Shown piece after piece: positions 43,845 through 53,156 of a stretch of DNA of 64,000 nucleotides. This DNA comes from Clostridioides difficile (lineage in GTDB: Bacteria; Bacillota; Clostridia; Peptostreptococcales; Peptostreptococcaceae), in assembly GCF_001299635.1 (NCBI RefSeq), contig NZ_JRHN01000054.1:62001-126000 (forward strand), read 5' to 3'. A model generated the notes under the pieces. The model was not told the DNA's origin. It ran no database searches and worked only from the letters and a program-made list of their open reading frames with translations. The stretch's first letter is position 1. Each line of letters opens with the position of its first letter. Made by a program: the position numbers and the translations under genes.

Positions 43845-44695
43845 GTATTTATTATATTTGAAAGAACTGCAAACTCTTCTATACTAAGAGTTTCACCCCT
43901 TCTTTTTTCGTCTATATTAGCTTCTTTTAATATTTCTCTTATTTCATCTTTATTAAGAAAACCAAGTCCTCCCAACGAATTGAGAAGAGTTTTTCTTCTT
44001 TGTCCAAAAGATGCTTTTACTGTTTTAAAAAATAGTTCTTCATTATGAACATCATATTTTTTTTCAGCTCTTACATGTAGACCTATAACTGTAGAATCTA
44101 CATTTGGTTGTGGTATAAACATATGTCTTGGAGCTTTTGCTACAATCTCTGTTTCACAATAATATTGAACAGCTATAGATAATGCTCCATAATCTTTAGT
44201 GCTTGGCATAGCATTCATTCTATCTGCAACTTCTTTTTGAACCATGACCACTATATCTGTTACAGGTATATCTTCTTCTAAAAATTTCATAACTATTGGG
44301 GTAGTTATATAGTATGGGAGGTTTGCCACAAGCTTAACTGGTCCACCATTTAATTTTTCTTTTATTAGTTCTTGTATATCTACTTTTAATATATCTTTGT
44401 TTACTACTTCTGTGTTATCTAAATCTGACAATGTGTCTTTCAGTATAGGGATTAAATTCCTGTCAATTTCTATAGCTACTACTTTTTGTGCTACTTTACC
44501 CATTTCACGAGTAAGTGTACCTATACCAGGCCCCACTTCTATTATATTATCGCCTTCTTTAATTCTAGCTCCAACCAGTATTTTATCAATTATATTACTA
44601 TCTATCAAAAAATTCTGACCTAGAGACTTTGAAAATTTAAAATTATATTTTTGTACTACTTCTTTTGTTGCACTATGTGAAGATAGTCTATCCAT
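43826..44695 (-). CDS. rsmA: 16S rRNA adenine dimethyltransferase (A1518/A1519)
   Basis: A 289-residue SAM methyltransferase (KsgA). Motifs: KSLGQNFLIDSNIIDKI, EVGPGIGTLTREM (SAM loop, about 54-66), AIEIDRNL, and the catalytic VANLPYYITTP (N-L-P-Y). The C-terminal domain has SFGQRRKTLLNSL. It makes four N6-methyl groups in small-subunit helix 45, late in ribosome assembly. ATG 44695 with SD AAAGGAG. It follows rnmV, the usual pair in Firmicutes. Confidence 0.97.
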   Translation of the reverse strand: MDRLSSHSATKEVVQKYNFKFSKSLGQNFLIDSNIIDKILVGARIKEGDNIIEVGPGIGTLTREMGKVAQKVVAIEIDRNLIPILKDTLSDLDNTEVVNKDILKVDIQELIKEKLNGGPVKLVANLPYYITTPIVMKFLEEDIPVTDIVVMVQKEVADRMNAMPSTKDYGALSIAVQYYCETEIVAKAPRHMFIPQPNVDSTVIGLHVRAEKKYDVHNEELFFKTVKASFGQRRKTLLNSLGGLGFLNKDEIREILKEANIDEKRRGETLSIEEFAVLSNIINTKVSSK

Positions 44696-44853
44696 TATTT
44701 ACTCCTTTTAACTTATTTTAAGATTTAATTTTTTTAATTATACATATTCGTATGTATTTAAAATAAAGTATTTATTAGAAATATTTTATCTTAAATTAAC
44801 CTGTTATTTTACATCCATTTTATATAATATTTTTCACATACTAAATATTACAC

Positions 44854-45384
44854 TTAGAGCTGTTTTAATGCATCTATAAATTCTTCTCTTTCAACTCCAT
44901 AATTATTCAATCTATTTAAAAATTGTTTTGCGTTTCCATATCCAATTCCAAGTATTTTGCCAAGTGTATCTCTTCTAAGTGATGCATCTTCATTGCCTAT
45001 AAGACCATTTCTAATTAAATCAACTTGTTTAAATTCATTTCTTTTTTCTGTATTTTCAGTTCTGACTTTATTTAAAGCAGCTATTATACTTTTAGGAGTA
45101 GCATTTTCAATACCTATATCTCCATCTTTTTTAGCTTCTTCTCTTGGTAGAAATGCATGTTTACATCCTGGAACTTCTGATGCTATTTTTTTTCTTATTT
45201 TTTCACCTGCAAAGTCTGGGTCTGTAAATATTATAACACCACGTCTCTCATTAGCAGATTTTATACGCTCCATTACACCTTTTGGAAATCCAAATCCACC
45301 TGTAGTTATAAGTTCTGCATCTATTGCTCTCTTAACTGCTGTAACATCATCTCTACCCTCTACTACGATTATTTCTTTTATCAT
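44854..45384 (-). CDS. rnmV: Ribonuclease M5, 5S rRNA maturation
   Basis: A 176-residue Toprim-domain nuclease that trims 5S rRNA precursors. It has IIVVEGRDDVTAVKRA with the catalytic glutamate, TGGFGFPKG, and the metal-binding IIFTDPDFAGEKIR, which are the Toprim E and DxD motifs. SD AAAGGTG precedes ATG 45384. It is the first gene of the rnmV-rsmA unit and has a promoter at 45431-45459. Confidence 0.95.
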   Translation of the reverse strand: MIKEIIVVEGRDDVTAVKRAIDAELITTGGFGFPKGVMERIKSANERRGVIIFTDPDFAGEKIRKKIASEVPGCKHAFLPREEAKKDGDIGIENATPKSIIAALNKVRTENTEKRNEFKQVDLIRNGLIGNEDASLRRDTLGKILGIGYGNAKQFLNRLNNYGVEREEFIDALKQL

Positions 45385-45430
45385 ATAAATTCACCTTTTA
45401 TTCATTTTTAGTTTTTCTTTACATCTCTTT

Positions 45431-45459
45431 ATTTTAAAGTTTTTATTTGATTTAATCAA
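45431..45459 (-). promoter_or_regulatory. Probable promoter of rnmV
   Basis: Minus strand: -35 TTGATT (45454-45459), 17-bp spacer, -10 TAAAAT (45431-45436). The rest of the 360-bp gap (45460-45650) is AT-rich with no gene or RNA that I can support. Confidence 0.55.
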
Positions 45460-45651
45460 GGTACTAAACTATTTATTTTTATTTGAAAACATATCTTATT
45501 AAAAAATTATTTTATTAGATTAATATAGACTTTGTTTTTATAATCTTATTTCCAAATATGATTAAAGATATTCTTTTGCATATTCAATCTGTAAATATAT
45601 TTTCTTAATATTCATTATATCCTTCTGTCAATAGAATATTTATATATAAAA

Positions 45652-45680
45652 AAGTGAATTCCATCTATTGGAATTCACCT
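45652..45680 (-). terminator. Terminator of the phosphonate operon
   Basis: A 9-bp stem (45654-45662 with 45670-45678) extended by a G-U pair, 7-base loop, then TTTTTTATA on the minus strand. It lies about 65 bp past the last gene of the phn operon. Confidence 0.8.
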
Positions 45681-45744
45681 TTTTATATTTGTAAATTATC
45701 ATTTTATTTTGGTATACTTTATTTTAAGTTAATTTACTATAAGT

Positions 45745-46812
45745 TTAACTCTCTTTTTCTGTTTTTCCATCATATTTTGATATCCATTTATTTAATATAG
45801 TTTCTCTATTTTTTGCTGCTGATTTTAAATCATTATCTATCATTTGTTCTAATGGCTTTTTAGGGAATCCTTCTGGAATTGGATTTCCTGTAGAAACTGT
45901 AGTAACAGCATAATTCTTAGAGTATTCATTCATTGCATCCTTACTTATCGCCCAATCCAAAAATACTTTTGAGGCTTCTTTTATATCGTCTTTTTTCACA
46001 AGCGCATTTGCTTCTATATCCCATCCAGAACCTTCTTTTGGAAATACAACTTCTACTGGATAGCCTTCCTCTTTTAGTTTTATACCTCTATATCCAAAAG
46101 ATATACCTATAGGGTATTCTCCAGAAGCTGCTGATGTAGCTGGAGCTGAACCAGATTGAGTATATACACCAATATTTTCATGCAATTTATCCATATATTC
46201 CCATGATTTTTCTTCTCCCATAATTTGTATAAGCGCTGATACTGTTAAATATCCTGTACCAGAAGAAGATGGATTAGGCATAGATATAAGCCCTTTATAC
46301 TCTGGTTTTGTTAAATCTTCATAAGAACTAGGAACTGGTATATTTTTATCTTTTAATTCTTTAGTATTTACTGTTATACCTGTCATCCAGGCATCTATTC
46401 CAACCCAAGAAGGAACTTCCTTATCATCCTTAAAAGCAGACTCTATTTCCTCAGAGCCTTTTGGAGCATATGGCTCTAACATTCCTTGGTCATCTGCAAC
46501 TAACAAGCTTGTAGCTGCAACTCCCCATACAACATCTGCTTGAGGATTATCTTTTTCAGCAAGTAGTCTAGCTGTTATATCTCCTGTTGATGCTCTAACG
46601 ATATTTAATTTTATATCTGGATATTGTTTTTTAAATGTTGCCAGATATGGTTCTATACTATCTTCTTCAATTGCTGTATAAACTGTTAAATCCCCTTTTG
46701 TCTTACTATCAGTCTTTGAATCTGAACCTGATGAGGCAGTACTACACCCAGTTATTACACTCAATAAAAGTGTTGATAATACTCCTAAAGAAACTAGCTT
46801 CTTAAATTTCAT
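45745..46812 (-). CDS. ABC transporter substrate-binding lipoprotein, 2-aminoethylphosphonate/iron type
   Basis: A 355-residue lipoprotein. Signal peptide MKFKKLVSLGVLSTLLLSVI with a lipobox TGC at residue 23, then a Ser/Asp/Lys spacer and the mature domain starting DLTVYTAIEEDSIEPYL. The fold is that of FbpA/PhnS2 (AfuA) periplasmic proteins. ATG 46812 has SD GGGGAGG; the frame to 46848 is an overrun into the permease gene. It is the last gene of the C-P lyase operon, so phosphonate (probably 2-aminoethylphosphonate) is the likely ligand. The homologous iron proteins make iron(III) the alternative. Confidence 0.87.
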   Translation of the reverse strand: MKFKKLVSLGVLSTLLLSVITGCSTASSGSDSKTDSKTKGDLTVYTAIEEDSIEPYLATFKKQYPDIKLNIVRASTGDITARLLAEKDNPQADVVWGVAATSLLVADDQGMLEPYAPKGSEEIESAFKDDKEVPSWVGIDAWMTGITVNTKELKDKNIPVPSSYEDLTKPEYKGLISMPNPSSSGTGYLTVSALIQIMGEEKSWEYMDKLHENIGVYTQSGSAPATSAASGEYPIGISFGYRGIKLKEEGYPVEVVFPKEGSGWDIEANALVKKDDIKEASKVFLDWAISKDAMNEYSKNYAVTTVSTGNPIPEGFPKKPLEQMIDNDLKSAAKNRETILNKWISKYDGKTEKES

Positions 46813-46823
46813 TTTTACCTCCC

Positions 46824-48512
46824 CTAAGCAACATCTTTTTGTTGCCATTTTTGTGTGTTATTTTTCAACTTCTTTGTGACAAATTCGTACAAAAGCCTTA
46901 CTACTATATTTGTTAAAAGCACTAATACTGCCATAGCAGCCGATGGTCCTATATATCCTATCTCATCTAACTTTAGTATTGATATTGATGCAGTCTGAGT
47001 TTGAGGAGTATATAAAAATATTAATGCTGAAACAGTAACCATTGAATTTACAAAATAATATACTACTATTTCAAGTATTGATGTTATAGACATTGGAACT
47101 GTTATGTTAAAAAACACTTTATAAAATGGTATATTTATAGATTTTGCAACTAATTCATATTCTTTATCCAACATCTTTAAAGATGAATTTGAAGTTATAA
47201 AACATACTGAATAAAAATGAACTATATTTACTATTACTAGTATTGCTGTACTTCCATACAGAAAGTTTAATGGGTTATTTGATGAGTTAAAAAAAGTTAT
47301 GTATGATATACCCAAAACTAATCCAGGCAATGCCATAGGTATCATCGATAAAAAGTAAGCAGTTTGTCTTAATTTAGGAAATTTATCTACCTTTTCTATC
47401 ATATATGCACTAAAAAATACAAATATAGTTCCAAATATTGCTGTCAATGTTGATATTTTTAAACTACTTAAATAAGTTTTTATCCCACTTCCCAAGATAC
47501 CTTTAAATGCATAATGTTCCATTGTAAAACTTAAATTATATGGCCATAGCTTTATAACTGAACCTACAACTGAAACGAATATCAAAATAAAGATTAATAA
47601 AGTTATAAAACTACATGCTATTAAAAACATTCTATCTCTAAGCTTGTTTTCCTTAATTTTATATGGCATAGATTTTGCAGTTATAGTCATTCCTTGCTTT
47701 TTACTTGCCATCTTGTCTAATGTAAAAGCTATCAATACAGGAATCAACATTACCATAGAAACAGTTGCCCCCATTGGTATGTTAAATTGTCCTACTACTT
47801 GTTTATATATGTCAGTAGCCAACACATTATAGTTTCCTCCAACTACCTTTGCTGCCCCAAAATCTGTAAATGCAAGTATAAAAGATACAAAGAATGAACT
47901 CACTAGCGAGTACTTTATACCTGGAATTGTAATTTTACAGAATTTCTTAAATTCACTAGCCCCCAAGCTATCCGCCGCTTCATAAAGTCTATAATCTGCC
48001 ATTGAGAGTGCAACAGATAATATTAAGAATGCTTGTGGAAATGTAAATAGTATCTGAGAAATGATTATTCCTAATGGACCATATAATTGAACTTCAAACC
48101 CCATTGCGGTAAAGATTCCTTTATTTCCAAAAAGGTATATAAGTGAGATACCATATAACATGGTTGGTGCAAAAAGTGGAAACATCCCCATTGTTTTAAA
48201 AAAGTTCTTAAACTTTATATTTGTTCTCGTTATTGCATACGAATATATAAATGCTAAACATAATGATATTAAAGATGAAACTGTAGATACAAAAATTGAG
48301 TTTTTAAATGATGCTATAAGACTTGGGTTTTCAATATACTTACTAAAGTTTGAAAATCCTATAAAATTTCCATTTGTATCTAAGAATGCATTTTTTAATA
48401 ATGATACTAATGGAAACAATATAAATATTATTAGTAAAACTACTGAAAAAACTAAAAAACATTTTTGTATCGTGCTATCACCTATTCTTCTTTTGTTTTT
48501 TACTGTTATCAT
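46824..48512 (-). CDS. Fused double ABC permease, phosphonate/iron type
   Basis: A 562-residue membrane protein with two BPD_transp_1 domains in tandem (about 50-265 and 330-545), each with the EAA-type loop (EAADSLGASEFKKFCKITIP and ELVAKSINIPFYKVFFNITVP, quoted in part). About 12 membrane spans. A homodimer is not needed because one chain supplies both halves. This is the FbpB/PhnU2 architecture. ATG 48512, 17 bp after the ATPase gene. Confidence 0.9.
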   Translation of the reverse strand: MITVKNKRRIGDSTIQKCFLVFSVVLLIIFILFPLVSLLKNAFLDTNGNFIGFSNFSKYIENPSLIASFKNSIFVSTVSSLISLCLAFIYSYAITRTNIKFKNFFKTMGMFPLFAPTMLYGISLIYLFGNKGIFTAMGFEVQLYGPLGIIISQILFTFPQAFLILSVALSMADYRLYEAADSLGASEFKKFCKITIPGIKYSLVSSFFVSFILAFTDFGAAKVVGGNYNVLATDIYKQVVGQFNIPMGATVSMVMLIPVLIAFTLDKMASKKQGMTITAKSMPYKIKENKLRDRMFLIACSFITLLIFILIFVSVVGSVIKLWPYNLSFTMEHYAFKGILGSGIKTYLSSLKISTLTAIFGTIFVFFSAYMIEKVDKFPKLRQTAYFLSMIPMALPGLVLGISYITFFNSSNNPLNFLYGSTAILVIVNIVHFYSVCFITSNSSLKMLDKEYELVAKSINIPFYKVFFNITVPMSITSILEIVVYYFVNSMVTVSALIFLYTPQTQTASISILKLDEIGYIGPSAAMAVLVLLTNIVVRLLYEFVTKKLKNNTQKWQQKDVA

Positions 48513-48529
48513 TTATTCACCTCTAGCTA

Positions 48530-49525
48530 TTAAGCACATCCCTCTGATTTATACTCTACGATTCCTTCTTTAGGTATCTTAAAGCTTATTTTAGAACCTA
48601 TACATAGTTTCATCTGTTCAGCAACTTTTGAAACTACATCTAACTTCATTTGCTTAGAACAGTACTCAACTGTAATTCTATAATTAAAGCCTCTAAATTC
48701 AATATCCAAAATCTCACCAATTTTTACATCCTTATCTTTAGAGTCCTTATTAAACTCTACTTTTATATCTTCTGGTCTAATAGCTATTTTATTAATACCA
48801 TCATCTATAAAATTTATTGTTCCTATAAAATCAGCTACAAAAGGTGTGTTAGGATTTTTATACACTTCTTTTGGTGTTCCAACCTGTATTATTTCTCCAC
48901 TATTCATAACCACCATTTTGTCAGCCAAACAAAGCGCTTCTTCTTGGTCATGAGTTACCATTATAGTTGTGATTCCTAGCTTTCTATGTAGACTTCTAAT
49001 CTGCTCTCTTAGTTTCAATCTTACTTTTGCATCTAATGCAGATAATGGTTCATCAAGAAGTAAAAAGTCTGGTTCTAAAGCAATTGCACGAGCTAATGCT
49101 ACTCTTTGTTGCTGTCCTCCAGATAATTGTGATGGATATTTTTTCTCGTATCCACTCAATTCTACAACTTCTAGCACTTCTTTAACCTTCTTATCGATGT
49201 TAGATTTACTTATATTTTTATTTTCTAATCCAAAAGCTATATTTTTGTAAACATTCATGTTTGGAAATAGTGCATATGACTGAAAAACTATACCAAAATT
49301 TCTACTTTCAGGTGGCGAATTAGTCATATCCTTATCATTTATTATTATTTTTCCATCATGCTTATCCTCAAGACCTGCAATTATTCTAAGCAATGTACTT
49401 TTACCACAACCACTTGGACCTAATAAACAGATAAACTCTCCTTTTTCAATATCAATAGATATATCTTTTAACACTTTGACTTGTCCATAACTTTTACTTA
49501 TATTTTTTACTTGTAAAAAAGACAT
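48530..49525 (-). CDS. ABC transporter ATPase, phosphonate/iron type
   Basis: A 331-residue ATP-binding subunit. Walker A LLGPSGCGKSTLLR (about 34-47), signature LSGGQQQRVALARA, Walker B FLLLDEPLSALD, His switch MVTHDQEEA, followed by a C-terminal TOBE-like domain (about 240-331). It belongs to the spermidine/iron/AEP (PotA/FbpC/PhnT2) clade. The start codon abuts the stop of the PHP gene, so the two are translationally coupled. Confidence 0.92.
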   Translation of the reverse strand: MSFLQVKNISKSYGQVKVLKDISIDIEKGEFICLLGPSGCGKSTLLRIIAGLEDKHDGKIIINDKDMTNSPPESRNFGIVFQSYALFPNMNVYKNIAFGLENKNISKSNIDKKVKEVLEVVELSGYEKKYPSQLSGGQQQRVALARAIALEPDFLLLDEPLSALDAKVRLKLREQIRSLHRKLGITTIMVTHDQEEALCLADKMVVMNSGEIIQVGTPKEVYKNPNTPFVADFIGTINFIDDGINKIAIRPEDIKVEFNKDSKDKDVKIGEILDIEFRGFNYRITVEYCSKQMKLDVVSKVAEQMKLCIGSKISFKIPKEGIVEYKSEGCA

Positions 49526-50362
49526 TTATAAAACCCCTCCTAAAGCCAACCTAAACTTAAATAAGTCTTCTCTATTTAAGCTCTTGCTTCCAAGTTCATA
49601 GTTATGCTGAGAATAATCTCCATGGTAATCTGAACCTCCTGTAATTACCAAGTTGTACTTCTTAGCATAAAAAAGTGATTCTTTTTCTAATTCTTTATTG
49701 TGCGAAGGATGATATACTTCTATACCATCTAATCCTACTTTTACCATATCTTCAATAGCACTGAAATTATCCATTTGACCAGGATGAGCTAATACACAAA
49801 TTCCACCAGAACTCTTTATAGCTTTTATTGCATCTCTATAATCCACATACTTTAAGGATACATATGCCTTGCCATTTCCTCTATGAAACAATTCTTTATA
49901 TAGACTAGAATATATATTATCTGTATATCCTTTATCTATGAGAGCTTTCATTATATGCTGTTTAAATATTCCAGTCCTTGATGAGTATTTCTTTACATCT
50001 TCTAGCGATATTTTGTACCCTAAATCCATAATTTTATTTACCATCTTAACAGATGCTTTATGTCTATCACATACCATTGGATTACATAAGTTTTTTATTT
50101 CTTGACTGTCTAAATCTATGTTATACCCTAGAATATGAACTCTTTTTCTATTTTTATAATCATAAGCTGAGATTTCTATCCCTGGTATTATTGTCACTCC
50201 ATAATGTTCTCCAAGTACAAGAGCTTCATCTAATCCAGATAAAGTATCATGATTTGTTATTGCTAGTACATTTATATTCTTTTCTGATGCTTTTTTTATT
50301 ATTTCTTCTGTAGTTAAATTATTATCTGATATACTTGTATGACAATGTAAATCCGTTAACAA
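49526..50362 (-). CDS. PHP-domain phosphoesterase, likely 5-phosphoribosyl 1,2-cyclic phosphate hydrolase
   Basis: A 278-residue PHP-fold metal phosphoesterase. Metal residues are visible in TDLHCHTSISD (H6, H8), ITNHDTLSG, CVLAHPG and GSDYHGD. It starts at TTG 50362 with GGGAGG. It sits directly after phnM, where E. coli uses phnN and phnP. A related PHP enzyme from Eggerthella is reported to hydrolyse both ester bonds of the cyclic phosphate made by PhnJ. On that precedent I infer the same role here. General PHP nucleotidase activity is the alternative. Confidence 0.85.
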   Translation of the reverse strand: MLTDLHCHTSISDNNLTTEEIIKKASEKNINVLAITNHDTLSGLDEALVLGEHYGVTIIPGIEISAYDYKNRKRVHILGYNIDLDSQEIKNLCNPMVCDRHKASVKMVNKIMDLGYKISLEDVKKYSSRTGIFKQHIMKALIDKGYTDNIYSSLYKELFHRGNGKAYVSLKYVDYRDAIKAIKSSGGICVLAHPGQMDNFSAIEDMVKVGLDGIEVYHPSHNKELEKESLFYAKKYNLVITGGSDYHGDYSQHNYELGSKSLNREDLFKFRLALGGVL

Positions 50363-50365
50363 TAT

Positions 50366-51535
50366 TTATACCTCCCTTTTATAAACTGTATTTCCATTTA
50401 CAATAGTATTTACAATCTTTGGATACTCACTATCAATATCTAACAAGACTAAATCGGCTTTTTTATTTTCTTTTATGCTACCTCTTTCATCATATATGCC
50501 TACTGCTTTAGCTGGATTTGAAGTAAATAAATTGACTGCTTTATTTAAATTGTTAGTTTTTTCTGCAACTATACACATAGATTTTATCATAGCTGATGGA
50601 AGATAATCTGAACAAACAATATCACAACAATCTTCCAATATAGCATCCATTGCTTTTAAGTTGTTATTATGAGATTTTCCCCTTACAATATTAGGTGCTC
50701 CTAAACAAGTTAAGACTCCTAGCTTCTTTGAATGTTTTGCAACCTCAAGAGTTATAGGAAATTCAGATACATTGACGCCTATATTTTTTATAAAATCTAC
50801 CTTTTCTAACGTATCATCATCATGTGAAGCAATATTTATGTTTTTATTTTTTGCTTTTCCTATAACATTAGCTATTTTATTCCAATCCAAATTATCATGT
50901 AAATCTACTAAACCATTTAGCCATGTATCAACATAATTTTCTGTAACTCCCCATACTTTAGTAGCATACTCTCTATAAAATGCTGGATTTGTATATTGAC
51001 CTTGGCCTGGAGAATGGTCCATTATTGATAAATAGTCTATTTTGTTCTGTTCCAATAATTCTGAAACCTTATCTAAACCTTCATGATATAATACTTCATA
51101 TCTTAAATGTACTTTATGATTTATACTCTTACTATCTATGTTTTTATATGAATCGATATTTTCAATCATCTTTAAAGAATTATCAATACTTCTAACTCCT
51201 ACTCCATCTCCTAAAGATATAGAATGATAAACTGTAGTTATTCCATTTGCAGGTAGTTTTTTATCAAGCTCATAAAATGCCATATTAAATGGTAATAATG
51301 TACTTGGTCTTGGCTCTATTTCCTTTTCAATGGCATCACTATGAATATCTATAATACCAGGTATGACATATAAGTTTTTTGCATCTATTATTTCATCTAT
51401 CTCATTAAAATCAAATGCATAATCAATCTTATCATTTGATACTTTTTTTATTGTATCTCCTTCTATAATTAAATGAGCATTTTCAAGTATTATATCCTCT
51501 AATACAATATTTGCATTATGAATTAGTTTTATCAT
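50366..51535 (-). CDS. phnM: Alpha-D-ribose 1-methylphosphonate 5-triphosphate diphosphatase
   Basis: A 389-residue amidohydrolase-fold enzyme that removes pyrophosphate from the phosphonate-ribose triphosphate formed by PhnI/G/H/L. It has the metal motif VIPGIIDIHSDAIEKE (HxD type), SIMDHSPGQGQY, and ASHDDDTLEKV. E. coli PhnM is 378 residues. The ATG at 51535 is directly next to the phnL stop. Confidence 0.94.
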   Translation of the reverse strand: MIKLIHNANIVLEDIILENAHLIIEGDTIKKVSNDKIDYAFDFNEIDEIIDAKNLYVIPGIIDIHSDAIEKEIEPRPSTLLPFNMAFYELDKKLPANGITTVYHSISLGDGVGVRSIDNSLKMIENIDSYKNIDSKSINHKVHLRYEVLYHEGLDKVSELLEQNKIDYLSIMDHSPGQGQYTNPAFYREYATKVWGVTENYVDTWLNGLVDLHDNLDWNKIANVIGKAKNKNINIASHDDDTLEKVDFIKNIGVNVSEFPITLEVAKHSKKLGVLTCLGAPNIVRGKSHNNNLKAMDAILEDCCDIVCSDYLPSAMIKSMCIVAEKTNNLNKAVNLFTSNPAKAVGIYDERGSIKENKKADLVLLDIDSEYPKIVNTIVNGNTVYKREV

Positions 51536-52249
51536 CTAGGCTACCCCACTTTCACTCATAGTCCCTTTTGCCATAGTAAAGGTCTTATCTATAACAGTTT
51601 CCATAAATTCTATGTCATGGAAAATTCCTATCATTGTAGTTCCTTGACTTTTAAGTTCCAACATTTTTTCTTTTACATATATTTTAGATTGATTATCAAG
51701 TGATGCAGTTGGTTCATCAAGTAACAAGAGTCTAGGCTTTTTAACCATTGCTTGAGCAAGATTTAATCTTAGCTTTTCTCCACCAGAGAAATTATTTGGA
51801 TAAGCATCCCATAAATTTTCCTTTATTTCAAATTGATTTAGTATATCCTTTGCCATGTCATATGCACAAATCTTTTCAAATCCGCTCTCAATTAATGAAT
51901 GTACTACTAGTTCAATTGCAGTTATACGTGGCAGTGTCTTTAAAAACTGTGATACATACCCTATTTCCTTTTTTCTAAGGTTTATCATTTCTCTGTCTCC
52001 AATTTTAGCTAAGTCTACATTTCCATATATTTCTGAGTTAAATATTATTTCTCCAGTTGTTGGTATGTATGTTTTATAAATACTTTTTAATATAGTTGAC
52101 TTACCTGCTCCAGATTTACCTATTATTCCTAAGAACTCCCCTTTTAAAACTTCAAAATTTATATTATTACATGCTTTTATAGTCTTGTTTAATGCATGTA
52201 GTTCAAAATCTTTACTAAAATTATTTACCTTAAGTATAGTTTCTTTCAT
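51536..52249 (-). CDS. phnL: C-P lyase complex ABC-type ATPase PhnL
   Basis: A 237-residue nucleotide-binding protein of the C-P lyase complex, not a transporter. Walker A IIGKSGAGKSTIL, the PhnL-like VSQFLKTLPRITALE (here RITAIE), signature NFSGGEKLRLNLAQ, and Walker B LLLLDEPTASLD. ATG 52249 is preferred, with a G-rich but distant SD. ATG 52267, six codons further upstream, has no SD but cannot be ruled out. It lies between phnK and phnM, the universal order. Confidence 0.92.
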   Translation of the reverse strand: MKETILKVNNFSKDFELHALNKTIKACNNINFEVLKGEFLGIIGKSGAGKSTILKSIYKTYIPTTGEIIFNSEIYGNVDLAKIGDREMINLRKKEIGYVSQFLKTLPRITAIELVVHSLIESGFEKICAYDMAKDILNQFEIKENLWDAYPNNFSGGEKLRLNLAQAMVKKPRLLLLDEPTASLDNQSKIYVKEKMLELKSQGTTMIGIFHDIEFMETVIDKTFTMAKGTMSESGVA

Positions 52250-52289
52250 TTTATTTAAAGCCCCCATTTTACTTATTTACAAACAATAT

Positions 52290-53156
52290 TTATAACAGTG
52301 AATTTATAAGTTGCTGAGTGTATGGGTGTTGTGGGTCTTCCATTATTTGGTCTGTAAGACCAGACTCAATCACACTTCCATTTTTCATTACAATTGTTCT
52401 ATCTGCAAGCATCTTGATAACATCAAAGTCATGAGATACAACTACCATAGAAATCTTTAATTCTCTTTGAATTTCTCTTATTAAATCCAACACTTCTGCT
52501 TGTACAGATACATCTAAACCTGTTGTAACTTCATCTAGTAACAATATTGGAGGATTATTTGAAAGAGCTTTTGCTATTTGAACTCTCTGTTGCATTCCTC
52601 CACTAAAATATTTTGGTTTATGGTCTATTCTCTCTACAGGTATATTAGTTTTTATTAGAAGTTCTTTGGCTCTATCTCTTATTTTTTCAACATTATACAA
52701 GTTTGCCATTAATAATTTTTCTGCTATATTACCACCACTGCTAAAGTCCAAATTTAAACCAAGATGAGGATTTTGATACACAATACCCATAAAGTGATTC
52801 TTTATATATCTCTTTTTCTGGTCTGAAAGCTCTAATATATTTTCATCTTTATTGTAATGTGATATATATACTTCTCCACTATTTGCATGTTCTTGAAAAA
52901 ACAGTATCTTTAACAGTGTACTTTTTCCTGAGCCAGATTCACCTACAATCCCAAGGACTTCTCCTTCATAAAGTTCCAGACTTACATTATTACATGCGAC
53001 TATAGAACCACAATATTTACATATATTATTGCTTTCATATCCTGTACTTTCAAAACACTTCTCACATCCATCTCCATAAATAAGATTGATATTTCTTCCT
53101 ATTAATACTTGTTTGTCTATGTTTTCTACTCTTTTCGTTTTATTTATATTACTCAT
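52290..53156 (-). CDS. phnK: C-P lyase complex ABC-type ATPase PhnK with CxxC insertion
   Basis: A 288-residue ATPase that binds the core C-P lyase complex. Walker A GIVGESGSGKSTLLK, signature YFSGGMQQRVQIAKAL, and Walker B LLLDEVTTGLDVSVQAEV match PhnK. Compared with E. coli PhnK (about 252 residues) it has an insertion near residues 25-55 with CEKC and CKYC, four cysteines that could bind zinc. Such insertions occur in some other PhnK proteins. Start ATG 53156 uses SD GGAGGTG and overlaps the phnJ stop by 8 bp. Confidence 0.94.
   Translation of the reverse strand: MSNINKTKRVENIDKQVLIGRNINLIYGDGCEKCFESTGYESNNICKYCGSIVACNNVSLELYEGEVLGIVGESGSGKSTLLKILFFQEHANSGEVYISHYNKDENILELSDQKKRYIKNHFMGIVYQNPHLGLNLDFSSGGNIAEKLLMANLYNVEKIRDRAKELLIKTNIPVERIDHKPKYFSGGMQQRVQIAKALSNNPPILLLDEVTTGLDVSVQAEVLDLIREIQRELKISMVVVSHDFDVIKMLADRTIVMKNGSVIESGLTDQIMEDPQHPYTQQLINSLL

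Noticed and set aside
45447-45459. 13-bp palindrome TTGATTTAATCAA as an operator for rnmV
   Set aside because: It largely coincides with the predicted -35 region and is of a composition common by chance in this DNA.
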